A stretch of 64,000 bases of DNA, taken from the NCBI RefSeq assembly GCF_017848315.1, contig NZ_JAFKEC010000002.1:62001-126000 (forward strand). The letters run 5' to 3'. Source of the DNA: Pseudomonas palmensis (lineage in GTDB: Bacteria > Pseudomonadota > Gammaproteobacteria > Pseudomonadales > Pseudomonadaceae). The first letter of the stretch is position 1. Each line of letters starts with the position of its first letter. Below the pieces are notes generated by a model. It was not told the origin of the DNA and ran no database searches. It saw only the letters and a program-made list of their open reading frames with translations. Of the stretch, positions 12,106 through 26,113 are shown piece by piece. The position numbers were made by a program, and so were the translations under genes.

Positions 12106-12840
12106 TCAGTCCAGTGCCTCGACTTTTACCCGCAAAGTCATGTTCTCACCGCGCTGTGTGGAGTAACTGAGGGTCGAAGCGCTGCGATCGGCCTGACTTT
12201 GAGCGTTGACACCTGCCAGGCTGATCCACTCGCCAAGCTTGCCGGTGACCTTCGTGTCGGTGCTTTGCACCTTCACTACATCGGGACGTTCCTGGCTCAT
12301 TCGGTCATTGTTGGTGCTGATGGCAAGGTGCACGGTTTCGCCGGTGACGCTGGCGGTGACGTAGAAACCCTGGGTGACGTTGCGGTACTCGGTGTTGCTC
12401 TGCACGCGTCCGTAGCTGTCGGTCTGGGTGCTGGTGATGGGAATGCTCTGGCCAACCTGGATCAGCGCCGGAGTTCCCTCGCTGGCCTGCACCTGTTGCA
12501 GCCCACCCTCGCGGTTGGCGGTGCCGTAGCGGATCACGCGGGCGTTGCCGCGGTTGTCCTGGACGTTGCTGTCGGTGTTGTCGACGCTGATCAGCAGGCG
12601 CTTGGGGGCGGTGTCCAGTTGTTGCAGCAGGGTGCGAAGTTCGTCGATCTTGCCGGGCTCGGCATTGACGATCAGCTTGTTTTCGAAGGTGCTGACACTG
12701 CCGTCCTTGCCGATGAAGGCTTGCGCGGCGGGGAGCAGTTCGGCGCTGGTGCGGTGGTTCAGCGGCAGGACTTCGGTGGCGGCCAGCGCACTGAGGCTGA
12801 ACGACAGAAGCAGGGTGGCGAGCAGGGGGCGTAGCGGCAT
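12106..12840 (-). CDS. exported protein with short secretin-like domain
   Basis: Predicted periplasmic or outer-membrane-associated protein of 244 residues. Starting at the ATG at 12838-12840 it has a clear signal peptide (MPLRPLLATLLLSFSLSALAA). The following segment resembles the N1/short domains of secretins (PLNHRTSAELLPAAQAFIGKDGSVSTFENKLIVNA, then a DELRTLLQQLD helix and a KRLLISV strand), and the C-terminal part resembles the secretin beta domain. It lacks a full-length secretin. An ATG two codons upstream (12846) is possible, but GGAG nine bases before 12840 favours the shorter form. It is a stand-alone gene; function unknown. Confidence 0.7.
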   Translation of the reverse strand: MPLRPLLATLLLSFSLSALAATEVLPLNHRTSAELLPAAQAFIGKDGSVSTFENKLIVNAEPGKIDELRTLLQQLDTAPKRLLISVDNTDSNVQDNRGNARVIRYGTANREGGLQQVQASEGTPALIQVGQSIPITSTQTDSYGRVQSNTEYRNVTQGFYVTASVTGETVHLAISTNNDRMSQERPDVVKVQSTDTKVTGKLGEWISLAGVNAQSQADRSASTLSYSTQRGENMTLRVKVEALD

Positions 12841-12900
12841 GTCCATGGTCTCCGCGGGTGGAGTGGACATGATGGCAAATTTGTAGCGGTTGTGCTGGCC

Positions 12901-12956
12901 TGTTCGCCGGCAAGGCCGGCTCCCGCGGGTATGGGAGCTGGTCTTGCCGGCGACAG
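12901..12956. repeat. REP inverted pair
   Basis: Two REP-type half elements face each other: TTCGCCGGCAAGGCCGGCTC starting at 12903, and an imperfect complement ending near 12953 (GTCTTGCCGGCGA). This is the common extragenic palindrome of P. putida-group genomes. It sits between the GNAT gene and the secretin-like gene. Confidence 0.75.
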
Positions 12957-12965
12957 GGCTGGCGC

Positions 12966-13391
12966 TTACTGCGAGTCGCGCACCATGTCCACGTGCGGCA
13001 GGCCGGCCTCGAGGAACTCCTCGCTGACGACCTTGAAGCCCAGGCGCTCGTAGAACGCGGTGGCATGCACTTGTGCGGTGAGCTTCTGCTGGCGCAGATC
13101 GCGGTTCTGCGCCTCGGCGATGGCGGCCTGCATCAGTGCGTCACCCACCTTGAGCCCGCGCCAGTCCTTGAGCACCGACACGCGCCCGATCTGGCCATCC
13201 TGCAACAGGCGGGCGGTGCCGATGGCGTAGTCACCCTCAAAGGCCAGGAAGTGCACGGCGATGTTGTCGTCGGCATCCCACTCCAGCTCTGGCGGCACGT
13301 TCTGCTCGGCAATGAACACCGATTCGCGGATACGGCGGATGTCGGCGTTGTCTTTCTGCCAATCGGCCAGGCGTACTTCGATCTTATTCAT
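12966..13391 (-). CDS. GNAT family N-acetyltransferase
   Basis: Small acetyl-CoA-dependent N-acetyltransferase of 141 residues, substrate unknown. It has the GNAT core: an N-terminal RRIRESVFIAEQNVP helix region, the strand IGTARLLQDGQIGRVSVLKD, the acetyl-CoA loop around RGLKVGDALMQAAIAEA and the C-terminal FYERLGFKVVSEEF signature. A TTG two codons upstream is open, but the ATG at 13389-13391 is preferred. The start overlaps the end of roxA by eight bases (ATGAATAA), so the two are very probably translated from one mRNA. Confidence 0.85.
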   Translation of the reverse strand: MNKIEVRLADWQKDNADIRRIRESVFIAEQNVPPELEWDADDNIAVHFLAFEGDYAIGTARLLQDGQIGRVSVLKDWRGLKVGDALMQAAIAEAQNRDLRQQKLTAQVHATAFYERLGFKVVSEEFLEAGLPHVDMVRDSQ

Positions 13392-14550
13392 TGGCAAATC
13401 CCAGGCTTCCTTGCTTGACCAGTTCGCAGATCAGGGTAAGGCCATTTTCGTCGCCAAGCCATGGCGCGAGGTTTTCCACGTGCAGGGCGTCGGCGGCGCA
13501 GATCAGCTTGAGCAGGTCGCGCAGTTCGCCCGGCAGCAGGCGGCTCTGGCCGCTGGCGAACAGCAGCACGTTGTCGTCGACTTCCGACCAGGCCAGGCGC
13601 GCGCTCGGGTTGCGGATCAGGATCGCACCCTGTTCCAGGCTGTCGATCAGGTCTTCTTCGCTCAGTGCCTCGCCAGCCACCAGTTCCGGGTAGCGTGGTT
13701 CGGTCATGAACTGGCCGAACCAGGTCAGCAGCAGGCGCTCGTCGCTCATGTGCTCGGCCAGCAGGCCCTTGAGACGGTCCAGGGCGTCGCGCTGGATCTG
13801 GTGCGGGTCGCTCACTGGCTGGGCGTCGGCGTCGGTGTAGCGCTCTTCGTCAGGCAGGAACTGGCTGAGGAAGTCGGTGAAGTGGGTCAGCACTTCGGCG
13901 GCGCTCGGCGCGCGGAAGCCGACCGAATAGGTCAGGCAGTCGTCTTCGGCCACACCGTAGTGGGCCAGGCGCGGTGGCAGGTAGAGCATGTCGCCCGGTT
14001 CCAGGGTCCACTCGTCGGTCTGCTCGAAGTCGGCCAGGATACGCAGGTCGGCGTGCTCGATCAGCGGGCTGTCGCTGTCGCACATCTGGCCGATCTTCCA
14101 GTTGCGCTTGCCCTGGCCTTGCAGCAGGAACACGTCGTAGTTGTCGAAGTGCGGGCCCACGCTGCCACCCGGGGCGGCGAAGCTGATCATCACGTCGTCG
14201 ATGCGCCAGCTTGGCAGAAAGCGAAAGCTCTCCAGCAGCTCGCCCACTTCCGGCACGAACTGGTCGACGGCTTGTACCAGCAGGGTCCAGTCGCGCTCAG
14301 GCAGGGTGCTGAAGGTGTCGTCGTCGAACGGGCCGCGGCGCAGTTCCCACGGGCGCTCGCCATGTTCGATGACCAGGCGCGATTCGACTTCCTCTTCCAG
14401 TGCCAGGCCGGCCAGTTCATCGGCATCGATCGGGCTTTCGAAATCAGGGAAGGCCTGGCGAACCAGCAGGGGCTTCTTCTGCCAGTAGTCGCGCAGGAAT
14501 TCGCGGGCAGTCAGGCCGCCCAGCAGCTGAAGTGGGGTATCAGGATTCAT
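13384..14550 (-). CDS. roxA: ribosomal oxygenase, uL16 arginine hydroxylase (cupin 4 family)
   Basis: Fe(II)/2-oxoglutarate-dependent JmjC-type oxygenase of the YcfD/RoxA family, which in E. coli hydroxylates an arginine of ribosomal protein L16. The 388-residue length fits. The iron-binding facial triad is visible as HFD in GGSVGPHFDNYDVFLLQGQG and a distal histidine in YLPPRLAHYGVAED. The C-terminal part carries the dimerisation and winged-helix regions. The GNAT gene overlaps its stop codon. Target assignment rests on family knowledge. Confidence 0.88.
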   Translation of the reverse strand: MNPDTPLQLLGGLTAREFLRDYWQKKPLLVRQAFPDFESPIDADELAGLALEEEVESRLVIEHGERPWELRRGPFDDDTFSTLPERDWTLLVQAVDQFVPEVGELLESFRFLPSWRIDDVMISFAAPGGSVGPHFDNYDVFLLQGQGKRNWKIGQMCDSDSPLIEHADLRILADFEQTDEWTLEPGDMLYLPPRLAHYGVAEDDCLTYSVGFRAPSAAEVLTHFTDFLSQFLPDEERYTDADAQPVSDPHQIQRDALDRLKGLLAEHMSDERLLLTWFGQFMTEPRYPELVAGEALSEEDLIDSLEQGAILIRNPSARLAWSEVDDNVLLFASGQSRLLPGELRDLLKLICAADALHVENLAPWLGDENGLTLICELVKQGSLGFANE

Positions 14551-14593
14551 GTGTAACCTATTGAAAAAAAGTAATTTTCTTTCAGCAATAAAA

Positions 14594-14614
14594 ACGCCCG
14601 GCCAAGCCGGGCGT
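14594..14614 (-). terminator. intrinsic terminator of purB
   Basis: Perfect nine-base-pair stem ACGCCCGGC / GCCGGGCGT with a three-base loop, followed on the minus strand by TTTTATTG. It lies just past the purB stop codon and upstream of roxA. Confidence 0.9.
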
Positions 14615-14630
14615 CAAAACGCGGGGGCAA

Positions 14631-16130
<1,500 letters not shown>

Positions 16131-16136
16131 TCAGGG

Positions 16137-16757
16137 TCAGCCGCGCAGCATCGGGTACAGCTCCTTGAGCAGCTTGCGCCGGCTGATCACCAGCTGCCAG
16201 CGGTGCCCGCCCAGCTGGCGCCACAGGCGCGCAGCACGGATGCCGGCCAGCAGCAGGGCGCGGATCTTCGAGGCATTGTTGGGCTGCTGCAGGTTGCGCA
16301 TGTCGCCATGCACCTGGATACGCTGGCGCAGGGTGCTCAGGGTGTCCTGGTAGAGGGCGCCGCACGAAGCGATCACGTTTTCATGCACCAGGCCGAAATG
16401 ATCGGCCTGGGACTGGATCTGCGGCAGGCGCTTGCCGATGGTGTCGAGCATGTCGCCACGCTTGGCCAGCTGGCGCTCCAGGCCCAGCATCGACAAGGCG
16501 TAGCGCAGCGGCTCGCGCTGCAGGCTGGCAGGGTCGCGCTCCAGCGCGCTGGCCAGGGCGCGGTAGCCATCCTTGAGGTTCAGGTCGTCACCGCCGAACA
16601 CCTCCAGGGTGTCCTTGGGGTCGCGTACCAGCAGGCTGCCGAGCATGCAGCCCAGGTCGGCCTCGCTGGCCTGGCCCGTGCGGGCGATTCGGTCGACCAG
16701 CACGGCGGCCTGGAATACCCCGCCCAGGGCGACCAGTTGCTCTTGCATCTGGTTCAT
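16137..16757 (-). CDS. hflD: lysogenization regulator HflD homologue
   Basis: Membrane-associated helical protein of the HflD family (206 residues). In E. coli it binds phage lambda CII and is encoded between mnmA and purB, the same order as here. The sequence starts [18 protein letters not shown] at the ATG 16755-16757, which overlaps the mnmA stop by one base (TGATG), implying coupled translation. Internal family features include the region [19 protein letters not shown] and the C-terminal [20 protein letters not shown]. Its role in Pseudomonas is unknown. Confidence 0.9.
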   Translation of the reverse strand: MNQMQEQLVALGGVFQAAVLVDRIARTGQASEADLGCMLGSLLVRDPKDTLEVFGGDDLNLKDGYRALASALERDPASLQREPLRYALSMLGLERQLAKRGDMLDTIGKRLPQIQSQADHFGLVHENVIASCGALYQDTLSTLRQRIQVHGDMRNLQQPNNASKIRALLLAGIRAARLWRQLGGHRWQLVISRRKLLKELYPMLRG

Positions 16758-17878
16758 CAGCGGCTGCTCCAGGGCTCGGCCACTTCGATCACACCGCCCC
16801 CCAGGCATACCTCACCGTCATAGAACACCACCGACTGGCCCGGCGTCACGGCGCGCTGCGGCTCGTCGAAAACGGCGCGGTAGCCGCTTGCGGTGCGTTC
16901 CAGGGTGCACGCCTGGTCGCTCTGGCGGTAGCGCACCTTGGCCGTCAGCTGGCGCGGGCTGGAGAGGTCGACGGGGTTGACCCAGAAGATCTCCGAGGCG
17001 AGCAGGGCGCGGGAGAACAGCCACGGGTGCTCGTTGCCCTGGCCGACCACCAGCACGTTGCGGCTGAGGTCTTTCTCCAGCACGTACCACGGCTCGTCGC
17101 TGGCATCCTTGAGGCCGCCGATGCCCAGGCCCTGACGCTGGCCGATGGTGTGGTACATCAGGCCGTGGTGCTGGCCGATGACTTCACCCTCGGTGGTCTG
17201 GATTTCACCGGGCTGCGCCGGCAGGTATTGCTTGAGAAAATCGCTGAAGCGGCGCTCGCCGATAAAGCAGATACCGGTGGAGTCCTTCTTCTTGGCCGTG
17301 GCCAGGCCGTGTTTTTCGGCGATGGCGCGCACCTCGGGCTTTTCCAGTTCGCCCACCGGGAACAGTGTGCGGGCGATCTGCTCGCCGCCGACGGCGTGCA
17401 GGAAGTAGCTCTGGTCCTTGTTCGGGTCCAGGCCCTTGAGCAGCTCGGTACGCCCGTCGATGTCGCGGCGGCGCACATAGTGGCCGGTGGCGATCAGGTC
17501 GGCACCGAGCATCAGGGCGTAGTCGAGGAACGCCTTGAACTTGATTTCGCGGTTGCACAGGATGTCCGGGTTCGGCGTGCGCCCGGCCTTGTACTCTTCC
17601 AGGAAGTGCTCGAACACGTGGTCCCAGTACTCGGCGGCAAAGTTGGCAGTGTGCAGCTTGATGCCGATGCGGTCGCACACGGCCTGGGCATCGGCCAGGT
17701 CTTCGCGGGCGGTGCAGTATTCGGTGCCGTCGTCCTCTTCCCAGTTCTTCATGAACAGGCCTTCCACCTGGTAGCCCTGCTCGATCAGCAGGAGGGCGGA
17801 GACGGAAGAGTCCACGCCGCCGGACATGCCGACGATGACGCGTGTCTTTTCGGGTTCGTAGAGTGCTGGACTGGTCAT
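16757..17878 (-). CDS. mnmA: tRNA-specific 2-thiouridylase
   Basis: Forms 2-thiouridine at wobble position 34 of tRNA-Lys, -Glu and -Gln, using sulfur relayed by the Tus proteins. The 373-residue enzyme has the PP-loop SGGVDSS near the N-terminus, the catalytic cysteine in [12 protein letters not shown] and the second cysteine in [10 protein letters not shown]. Its sulfur donors TusE and TusBCD are encoded at 37572-38953 in this window. It sits between nudJ and hflD as in E. coli. Start ATG at 17876-17878. Confidence 0.97.
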   Translation of the reverse strand: MTSPALYEPEKTRVIVGMSGGVDSSVSALLLIEQGYQVEGLFMKNWEEDDGTEYCTAREDLADAQAVCDRIGIKLHTANFAAEYWDHVFEHFLEEYKAGRTPNPDILCNREIKFKAFLDYALMLGADLIATGHYVRRRDIDGRTELLKGLDPNKDQSYFLHAVGGEQIARTLFPVGELEKPEVRAIAEKHGLATAKKKDSTGICFIGERRFSDFLKQYLPAQPGEIQTTEGEVIGQHHGLMYHTIGQRQGLGIGGLKDASDEPWYVLEKDLSRNVLVVGQGNEHPWLFSRALLASEIFWVNPVDLSSPRQLTAKVRYRQSDQACTLERTASGYRAVFDEPQRAVTPGQSVVFYDGEVCLGGGVIEVAEPWSSR

Positions 17879-17951
17879 AGGTACCGGCTGTGTATCTGGA
17901 AAAAGACGTCGATTCTATCAGGCTGCGCCGCGCAAGGCGAAAGCCGCGGCT

Positions 17952-18392
17952 TCAATTGCGGATCAGGCTCAGGCTGTGCAGCGGGCCGGCCAGGTAGTCG
18001 TCGATGCATTGCGGCACCAGCTCGCTGCGCCAGCGCTCGGGGTCGGCCAGCAGTTCGTCGCGGGTGAGCCAGGTGGCGCGCACGATGTCGGTGTCCAGGG
18101 CGCGTTCGGGGTGGTGGCGAAGCGGGCGGGCAGCGAAGCAGATGCGCTGGTAGGTCACGCCGTTGCTGGGGGCGGTATAGAGGTAGATGCCGACGATGCC
18201 GGTAAGCTCGACGTCCCAGGCGGTTTCTTCGAGGGTTTCGCGCAGGGCGGCTTCGAGCAGGGTTTCGTTGGCTTCGAGGTGGCCGGCGGGCTGGTTGAAG
18301 ACGTGCCGGCCGGCCTTGAATTCCTCGACCAGCAGGAAGCGGCCGTTGTCTTCGACGATGGTGGCGACGGTGATGTGGGGTTGCCAGGTCAT
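17952..18392 (-). CDS. nudJ: Nudix hydrolase, phosphatase NudJ-like
   Basis: Nudix-family pyrophosphohydrolase of 146 residues, probably acting on nucleoside di/triphosphates or thiamine pyrophosphates like E. coli NudJ. The Nudix box is GHLEANETLLEAALRETLEE followed by TAW, with alanine where the consensus has glycine; the catalytic REtxEE residues are intact. It is the first gene of a nudJ-mnmA-hflD group, 73 bases before mnmA, the same order as in E. coli, which supports the name. Confidence 0.87.
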   Translation of the reverse strand: MTWQPHITVATIVEDNGRFLLVEEFKAGRHVFNQPAGHLEANETLLEAALRETLEETAWDVELTGIVGIYLYTAPSNGVTYQRICFAARPLRHHPERALDTDIVRATWLTRDELLADPERWRSELVPQCIDDYLAGPLHSLSLIRN

Positions 18393-18420
18393 GCGGGTGC
18401 CTTCGTAGTGGGGTGGCGTG

Positions 18421-18484
18421 CCTCTTCGCCGGCAAGGCCGGCTCCTACAAAGGGCTGTAGGAGCCGGCCTTGCCGGCGAAGAGG
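18421..18484. repeat. REP inverted pair (perfect 29-base arms)
   Basis: The arms 18421-18449 and 18456-18484 are perfect reverse complements of 29 bases separated by six bases. The core is GCCGGCAAGGCCGGC, the P. putida-group REP. The perfect identity of the arms suggests a recent or actively maintained element. It sits between the divergent-facing ends of idh (3' end) and nudJ (5' end). Confidence 0.9.
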
Positions 18485-18506
18485 GCGCCGCCGATGTCCA
18501 GAAAGC

Positions 18507-18535
18507 ACAAACCCCGGTGCGTGGCCGGGGTCTGT
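18507..18535 (-). terminator. terminator of idh
   Basis: Stem ACCCCGG / CCGGGGT, extended by weaker pairs to ACAaACCCCGG / CCGGGGTcTGT, with a seven-base loop, 19 bases past the idh stop codon. Only a short U tract on the minus strand. Confidence 0.7.
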
Positions 18536-18554
18536 GTGTCAGCTCAAGCCAACC

Positions 18555-21198
<2,644 letters not shown>

Positions 21199-22455
21199 AT
21201 GGGATACCAGAAAATCAAGGTTCCGGCAGTCGGTGACAAAATCACCGTCAACGCAGACCATTCTCTCAATGTTCCCGACAATCCGATCATCCCCTTCATT
21301 GAAGGTGACGGTATTGGCGTCGATGTCAGCCCGGTGATGATCAAGGTGGTCGATGCTGCAGTCGAAAAGGCTTATGGCGGCAAGCGCAAGATCTCCTGGA
21401 TGGAAGTGTACGCCGGCGAGAAGGCCACCCAGGTCTACGACCAGGACACCTGGCTGCCCCAGGAAACCCTGGATGCGGTGAAAGACTACGTGGTATCGAT
21501 CAAGGGCCCGCTGACCACCCCGGTCGGCGGTGGCATCCGTTCGCTGAACGTCGCCCTGCGCCAGCAACTGGACCTGTACGTGTGCCTGCGTCCGGTGGTG
21601 TGGTTCGAGGGTGTGCCCAGCCCGGTGAAAAAACCTGGCGACGTCGACATGGTGATCTTTCGCGAGAACTCCGAGGACATCTATGCCGGCATCGAGTGGA
21701 AGGCCGGCTCGCCCGAGGCGAACAAGGTCATCAAGTTCCTCAAGGAGGAAATGGGTGTCACCAAGATCCGCTTCGACCAGGATTGCGGCATCGGCATCAA
21801 GCCGGTTTCCAAGGAAGGCACCCAGCGCCTGGTGCGCAAGGCCCTGCAGTATGTGGTGGATAACGACCGCGAGTCGCTGACCATCGTGCACAAGGGCAAC
21901 ATCATGAAGTTCACCGAGGGGGCCTTCAAGGACTGGGGCTACGAGGTGGCCAAGAACGAATTCGGCGCCGAGCTGCTCGATGGCGGCCCGTGGATGAAAT
22001 TCAAGAACCCCAAGACCGGGCGTGAAGTGATCGTCAAGGACGCCATTGCCGACGCCATGCTCCAGCAGATCCTGCTGCGTCCGGCCGAGTACGACGTGAT
22101 CGCCACCCTCAACCTGAACGGTGACTACCTGTCCGACGCCCTGGCGGCGGAGGTGGGCGGTATCGGTATCGCGCCGGGTGCCAACCTGTCGGACACCGTG
22201 GCCATGTTCGAGGCCACCCACGGCACGGCGCCCAAGTACGCCGGCAAGGATCAGGTCAACCCTGGTTCGGTGATCCTGTCGGCCGAGATGATGCTGCGTC
22301 ACCTGGGCTGGACCGAGGCGGCGGACCTGATCATCAAGGGCACCAACGGGGCTATCAAGGCCAAGACCGTGACCTACGACTTCGAACGCCTGATGGAAGG
22401 CGCGACGCTGGTGTCGAGCTCGGGCTTCGGTGAGGCGCTGATCAAGCACATGTAA
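21199..22455 (+). CDS. icd: isocitrate dehydrogenase (NADP+), dimeric type
   Basis: TCA-cycle enzyme oxidising isocitrate to 2-oxoglutarate. The 418-residue protein matches E. coli-type Icd. The active-site loop [12 protein letters not shown] places the phosphorylatable serine at S115, equivalent to E. coli S113, the target of AceK. Other motifs are [13 protein letters not shown](S/T)EDIYAGIEW and [18 protein letters not shown]. The ATG at 21199 is preceded by a weak GGAG. It is read divergently from the monomeric idh, and ends at a strong hairpin. Confidence 0.97.
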   Translation: MGYQKIKVPAVGDKITVNADHSLNVPDNPIIPFIEGDGIGVDVSPVMIKVVDAAVEKAYGGKRKISWMEVYAGEKATQVYDQDTWLPQETLDAVKDYVVSIKGPLTTPVGGGIRSLNVALRQQLDLYVCLRPVVWFEGVPSPVKKPGDVDMVIFRENSEDIYAGIEWKAGSPEANKVIKFLKEEMGVTKIRFDQDCGIGIKPVSKEGTQRLVRKALQYVVDNDRESLTIVHKGNIMKFTEGAFKDWGYEVAKNEFGAELLDGGPWMKFKNPKTGREVIVKDAIADAMLQQILLRPAEYDVIATLNLNGDYLSDALAAEVGGIGIAPGANLSDTVAMFEATHGTAPKYAGKDQVNPGSVILSAEMMLRHLGWTEAADLIIKGTNGAIKAKTVTYDFERLMEGATLVSSSGFGEALIKHM

Positions 22456-22468
22456 GCGGGCAGCAAAA

Positions 22469-22498
22469 GGCCGGCCTGTCCGTGAGGGCAGGCCGGCC
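22469..22498. terminator. hairpin between icd and cspD
   Basis: GGCCGGCCTG / CAGGCCGGCC, ten base pairs extendable by three (one of them G-U) to a GTGA loop, between the convergent icd and cspD 3' ends. It could serve both genes. No long U tract on either side. Confidence 0.7.
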
Positions 22499-22516
22499 CT
22501 GGTGTTCCTGGGGTGT

Positions 22517-22771
22517 TCAGGCGTCGATCGTGGTCGCGCTGCCGGCGGGCTCGCTCTGGGCGCTGGTGACGACGGGTCTTATGTTCTGCGCATGAAACCC
22601 CTTGGGTGCCTGAATGATATCGAATGTGACGACTTGTCCGGCCTTCAGGGTCTTGTAACCTTCCATGTTAATGGCAGAGAAGTGGGCAAACAGGTCCTCA
22701 TCCTTGCCATCCTCGTTGATGAATCCGAATCCCTTGGCATTGTTGAACCACTTGACTTTGCCGGTTGCCAT
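22517..22771 (-). CDS. cspD: cold-shock-like protein CspD
   Basis: Single cold-shock-domain protein (84 residues). In E. coli CspD is a stationary-phase inhibitor of replication. The RNA-binding motifs KGFGFI and DLFAHFSAI are present, with a variable C-terminal tail. Two other in-frame ATG codons lie upstream, but the ATG at 22769-22771 has AGAGGG eight bases before it and gives the canonical MATGKVKWFNNAKGF. It diverges from clpS, as in E. coli. Confidence 0.92.
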   Translation of the reverse strand: MATGKVKWFNNAKGFGFINEDGKDEDLFAHFSAINMEGYKTLKAGQVVTFDIIQAPKGFHAQNIRPVVTSAQSEPAGSATTIDA

Positions 22772-22999
22772 CCTCATATCCCTCTGCAAAGGACTCCATC
22801 ACTGGAGTATCATCCACTCCATCCGCCTATGAACCTGCGAAAATTCTGGTTGACTGCGCGGATCTTTATCGACCACGGTGGGCTCTTATTGGTTGTAACA
22901 CCGATTTGCCGATAGTCAAGGTCAGGCGACGGCCGTTCCGGCGTGTGGCCAGGCGGTCCACATTCAACCTTAACCTGTCGAAATGATGAATTTCTTTCC

Positions 23000-23362
23000 A
23001 TGCATGCACATAGCCAGATTCGACTAACATTCAATCAGGATCGCCCGCAGCAGGATGAGGACGATGGCTCTGGTCTGGCGGTACAGGAAGCCAAGCCCGC
23101 GCTGCAGGCACCACCGATGTACAAGGTGGTTTTGTTCAACGATGACTACACACCGATGGATTTCGTCGTCGAAGTGCTCGAGGTGTTTTTTAACCTGAAT
23201 CGCGAGCTGGCGACCAAGGTCATGCTGGCCGTCCATACAGAAGGGCGGGCAGTGTGCGGATTGTTTACCCGCGACATCGCCGAGACCAAGGCCATGCAGG
23301 TCAACCAATACGCCCGGGAAAGCCAGCATCCGCTACTCTGTGAAATCGAGAAGGACGGTTAA
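23000..23362 (+). CDS. clpS: ATP-dependent Clp protease adaptor ClpS
   Basis: N-recognin: binds proteins with N-terminal Leu, Phe, Tyr or Trp and hands them to ClpA-ClpP. The 120-residue product has the family core [20 protein letters not shown] (substrate pocket residues N, D and M visible) and the ClpA-binding C-terminal half ([19 protein letters not shown]). The frame is open upstream, but the ATG at 23000 gives the canonical length. It lies 30 bases upstream of clpA, in one operon. Substrate-tagging transferases Aat and Bpt are encoded 3 kb downstream. Confidence 0.95.
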   Translation: MHAHSQIRLTFNQDRPQQDEDDGSGLAVQEAKPALQAPPMYKVVLFNDDYTPMDFVVEVLEVFFNLNRELATKVMLAVHTEGRAVCGLFTRDIAETKAMQVNQYARESQHPLLCEIEKDG

Positions 23363-23392
23363 TCGCCGACCACTTGGGTATGAGGTGAAGCT

Positions 23393-25663
23393 ATGTTAAA
23401 CCGCGAGCTCGAAGTCACCCTCAATCTGGCCTTCAAGGAGGCCCGTTCGAAGCGTCATGAGTTCATGACCGTCGAACACCTTCTGCTGGCGCTTTTGGAT
23501 AATGAGGCCGCCGCAACCGTTTTGCGTGCCTGTGGAGCCAACCTCGACAAGCTCAAGCACGACCTGCAGGAGTTCATCGACTCCACCACGCCACTGATCC
23601 CCGTGCATGATGAAGACCGCGAGACCCAGCCAACCCTGGGCTTCCAGCGGGTGCTTCAGCGTGCCGTGTTCCATGTACAGAGCTCGGGTAAACGTGAAGT
23701 CACCGGCGCCAATGTGCTGGTGGCGATCTTCAGCGAGCAGGAAAGCCAGGCGGTGTTCCTGCTCAAACAGCAAAGTGTCGCGCGAATCGACGTGGTCAAC
23801 TACATCGCCCACGGCATCTCCAAGGTGCCGGGCCATGGCGAACACCAGGACGGCGAGCAGGACATGCAGGACGAAGACGGCGGCGAAGCCTCGTCCTCGA
23901 GCAATCCGCTGGATGCCTATGCCAGCAACCTCAATGAACTGGCACGCCAGGGGCGTATCGACCCGCTGGTGGGGCGCGAGACCGAGGTCGAGCGCGTGGC
24001 GCAGATCCTTGCGCGTCGGCGCAAGAACAACCCGCTGCTGGTGGGCGAGGCCGGGGTGGGCAAGACCGCCATCGCCGAAGGCCTGGCCAAGCGTATCGTC
24101 GACGGTCAGGTGCCTGACCTGCTGGCCCAGAGCGTGGTCTATTCGCTGGACCTGGGCGCCTTGCTGGCCGGTACCAAGTACCGTGGCGACTTCGAGAAGC
24201 GCTTCAAGGCGCTGCTCGGCGAACTGCGCAAGCGTCCGCAGGCGATCCTGTTCATCGACGAAATCCACACCATCATCGGCGCCGGTGCGGCATCGGGCGG
24301 GGTGATGGATGCGTCCAACCTGCTCAAGCCGCTGCTGTCTTCGGGTGATATCCGTTGCATCGGCTCGACTACGTTCCAGGAGTTCCGCGGCATCTTCGAG
24401 AAGGACCGGGCCCTGGCGCGGCGCTTCCAGAAGGTGGATGTCAGCGAGCCGTCGGTGGAAGACACCATCGGCATCCTGCGCGGCCTCAAGGGGCGTTTCG
24501 AGTCCCATCACAGCATCGAGTACAGCGATGAGTCGCTGCGTGCCGCAGCGGAGCTTGCAGCGCGCTACATCAATGACCGTCACATGCCGGACAAGGCCAT
24601 CGACGTGATCGACGAGGCGGGGGCGTACCAGCGCCTGCAGCCGGTAGAGAAGCGCGTCAAGCGCATCGATGTGCAGCAGGTGGAAGACATCGTCGCCAAG
24701 ATTGCGCGCATTCCGCCAAAGCACGTCACCAGTTCCGACAAGGAGCTGCTGCGCAACCTGGAGCGCGACCTGAAGCTGACCGTGTTTGGCCAGGATGCCG
24801 CGATCGATTCGCTGGCCACCGCCATCAAGCTGTCGCGTGCCGGCCTGAAGGCGCCGGACAAGCCGGTGGGCTCGTTCCTGTTTGCAGGCCCTACCGGGGT
24901 CGGCAAGACCGAGGCGGCGCGTCAGCTGGCCAAGGCGCTGGGGGTCGAGCTGGTGCGTTTCGACATGTCCGAGTACATGGAGCGTCACACCGTGTCGCGC
25001 CTGATCGGTGCGCCTCCGGGCTATGTCGGGTTCGACCAGGGCGGCCTGTTGACCGAAGCCATCACCAAGCAGCCGCATTGCGTGCTGCTGCTCGATGAAA
25101 TCGAGAAGGCTCACCCGGAAGTCTTCAACCTGCTGCTGCAGGTGATGGACCACGGTACCCTGACCGACAACAACGGGCGCAAGGCGGACTTTCGCAACGT
25201 CATCGTGATCATGACCACCAACGCCGGCGCCGAGACTGCGGCACGGGCCTCGATCGGGTTTACCCATCAGGACCACTCGTCCGACGCGATGGAAGTGATC
25301 AAGAAGAGCTTCACGCCGGAGTTCCGCAACCGCTTGGACACCATCATCCAGTTTGGTCGCCTGAGCCACGAAGTGATCAAGAGCGTGGTCGACAAGTTCC
25401 TCACCGAACTGCAGGCCCAGCTGGAAGACAAGCGCGTACTGCTGGAGGTGTCGGATGCTGCTCGCAGCTACCTGGCAGCCGGTGGCTACGATGCGCAGAT
25501 GGGTGCGCGGCCCATGGCGCGGCTTATCCAGGACAAGATCAAGCGGCCGCTGGCCGAAGAGATCCTGTTTGGCGAGCTGGCCGAGCATGGCGGCGTGGTG
25601 CACATCGACCTGCGCGATGGCGAGCTGGTGTTCGACTTCGAGACCACGGCCGAGATGGCCTGA
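23393..25663 (+). CDS. clpA: ATP-dependent Clp protease ATP-binding subunit ClpA
   Basis: Hexameric AAA+ unfoldase that feeds substrates to ClpP. The 756-residue protein has the N-terminal ClpS-binding repeat domain, a first AAA domain with Walker A GEAGVGKT and Walker B ILFIDEIH, and a second with Walker A GPTGVGKT and Walker [13 protein letters not shown]. The ClpP-docking loop IGF is seen in [13 protein letters not shown] good RBS (GAGGTGA) precedes the ATG. Normal length and composition; it forms the operon clpS-clpA. Confidence 0.98.
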   Translation: MLNRELEVTLNLAFKEARSKRHEFMTVEHLLLALLDNEAAATVLRACGANLDKLKHDLQEFIDSTTPLIPVHDEDRETQPTLGFQRVLQRAVFHVQSSGKREVTGANVLVAIFSEQESQAVFLLKQQSVARIDVVNYIAHGISKVPGHGEHQDGEQDMQDEDGGEASSSSNPLDAYASNLNELARQGRIDPLVGRETEVERVAQILARRRKNNPLLVGEAGVGKTAIAEGLAKRIVDGQVPDLLAQSVVYSLDLGALLAGTKYRGDFEKRFKALLGELRKRPQAILFIDEIHTIIGAGAASGGVMDASNLLKPLLSSGDIRCIGSTTFQEFRGIFEKDRALARRFQKVDVSEPSVEDTIGILRGLKGRFESHHSIEYSDESLRAAAELAARYINDRHMPDKAIDVIDEAGAYQRLQPVEKRVKRIDVQQVEDIVAKIARIPPKHVTSSDKELLRNLERDLKLTVFGQDAAIDSLATAIKLSRAGLKAPDKPVGSFLFAGPTGVGKTEAARQLAKALGVELVRFDMSEYMERHTVSRLIGAPPGYVGFDQGGLLTEAITKQPHCVLLLDEIEKAHPEVFNLLLQVMDHGTLTDNNGRKADFRNVIVIMTTNAGAETAARASIGFTHQDHSSDAMEVIKKSFTPEFRNRLDTIIQFGRLSHEVIKSVVDKFLTELQAQLEDKRVLLEVSDAARSYLAAGGYDAQMGARPMARLIQDKIKRPLAEEILFGELAEHGGVVHIDLRDGELVFDFETTAEMA

Positions 25664-25668
25664 TCGCG

Positions 25669-25734
25669 TTCGCCGGCACGGCCGGCTCCTGCGGGGTGAT
25701 GCAGCCCTGGTAGGGGTCGGCCTGGCCGGCGAGG
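25669..25734. repeat. REP pair, imperfect
   Basis: Two facing REP half elements (CGCCGGCACGGCCGGCTCCT near 25671, and GGGGTCGGCCTGGCCGGCGA near 25713) downstream of clpA. The arms carry several mismatches. Confidence 0.7.
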
Positions 25735-25755
25735 CTTTTCAGGCAGGCACGCAAA

Positions 25756-25779
25756 AACGCCCGGCACTGGCCGGGCGTT
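25756..25779. terminator. bidirectional terminator between clpA and infA
   Basis: Stem AACGCCCGGC / GCCGGGCGTT with a four-base loop. On the minus strand it is followed by TTTGC, so it terminates infA; on the plus strand it may end clpA. Confidence 0.85.
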
Positions 25780-25793
25780 CTTGTGTGTAGCGT

Positions 25794-26012
25794 TTAGCGG
25801 GCGCGGTAGGTGATGCGCCCTTTGCTCAGGTCATAAGGCGTCAGTTCGACGCGGACCTTGTCGCCGGTGAGAATACGGATGTAGTTCTTGCGCATCTTGC
25901 CGGAGATATGCGCGGTAACGACGTGCCCATTTTCCAACTCCACGCGGAACATGGTGTTGGGCAGGGTGTCGACGACAGTGCCTTCCATTTCGAAGCTGTC
26001 TTCTTTCGACAT
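25794..26012 (-). CDS. infA: translation initiation factor IF-1
   Basis: Small OB-fold factor binding the ribosomal A site during initiation. The 72-residue sequence [20 protein letters not shown] is the standard IF-1 start, and the RNA-binding segment [10 protein letters not shown] is present. Location next to clpA is conserved in gammaproteobacteria. It lies about 100 bases downstream of bpt on the same strand. Confidence 0.98.
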
Positions 26013-26113
26013 GCAGTAAAGCCCTCGGTGTCCAGTTGCCGGCCCGGTGCAACTGCGCCAGGCTAAAAAGTGGCGTGCATTGTGCCCGAAAAATGGGGTT
26101 CAAGCCAAGGGTT

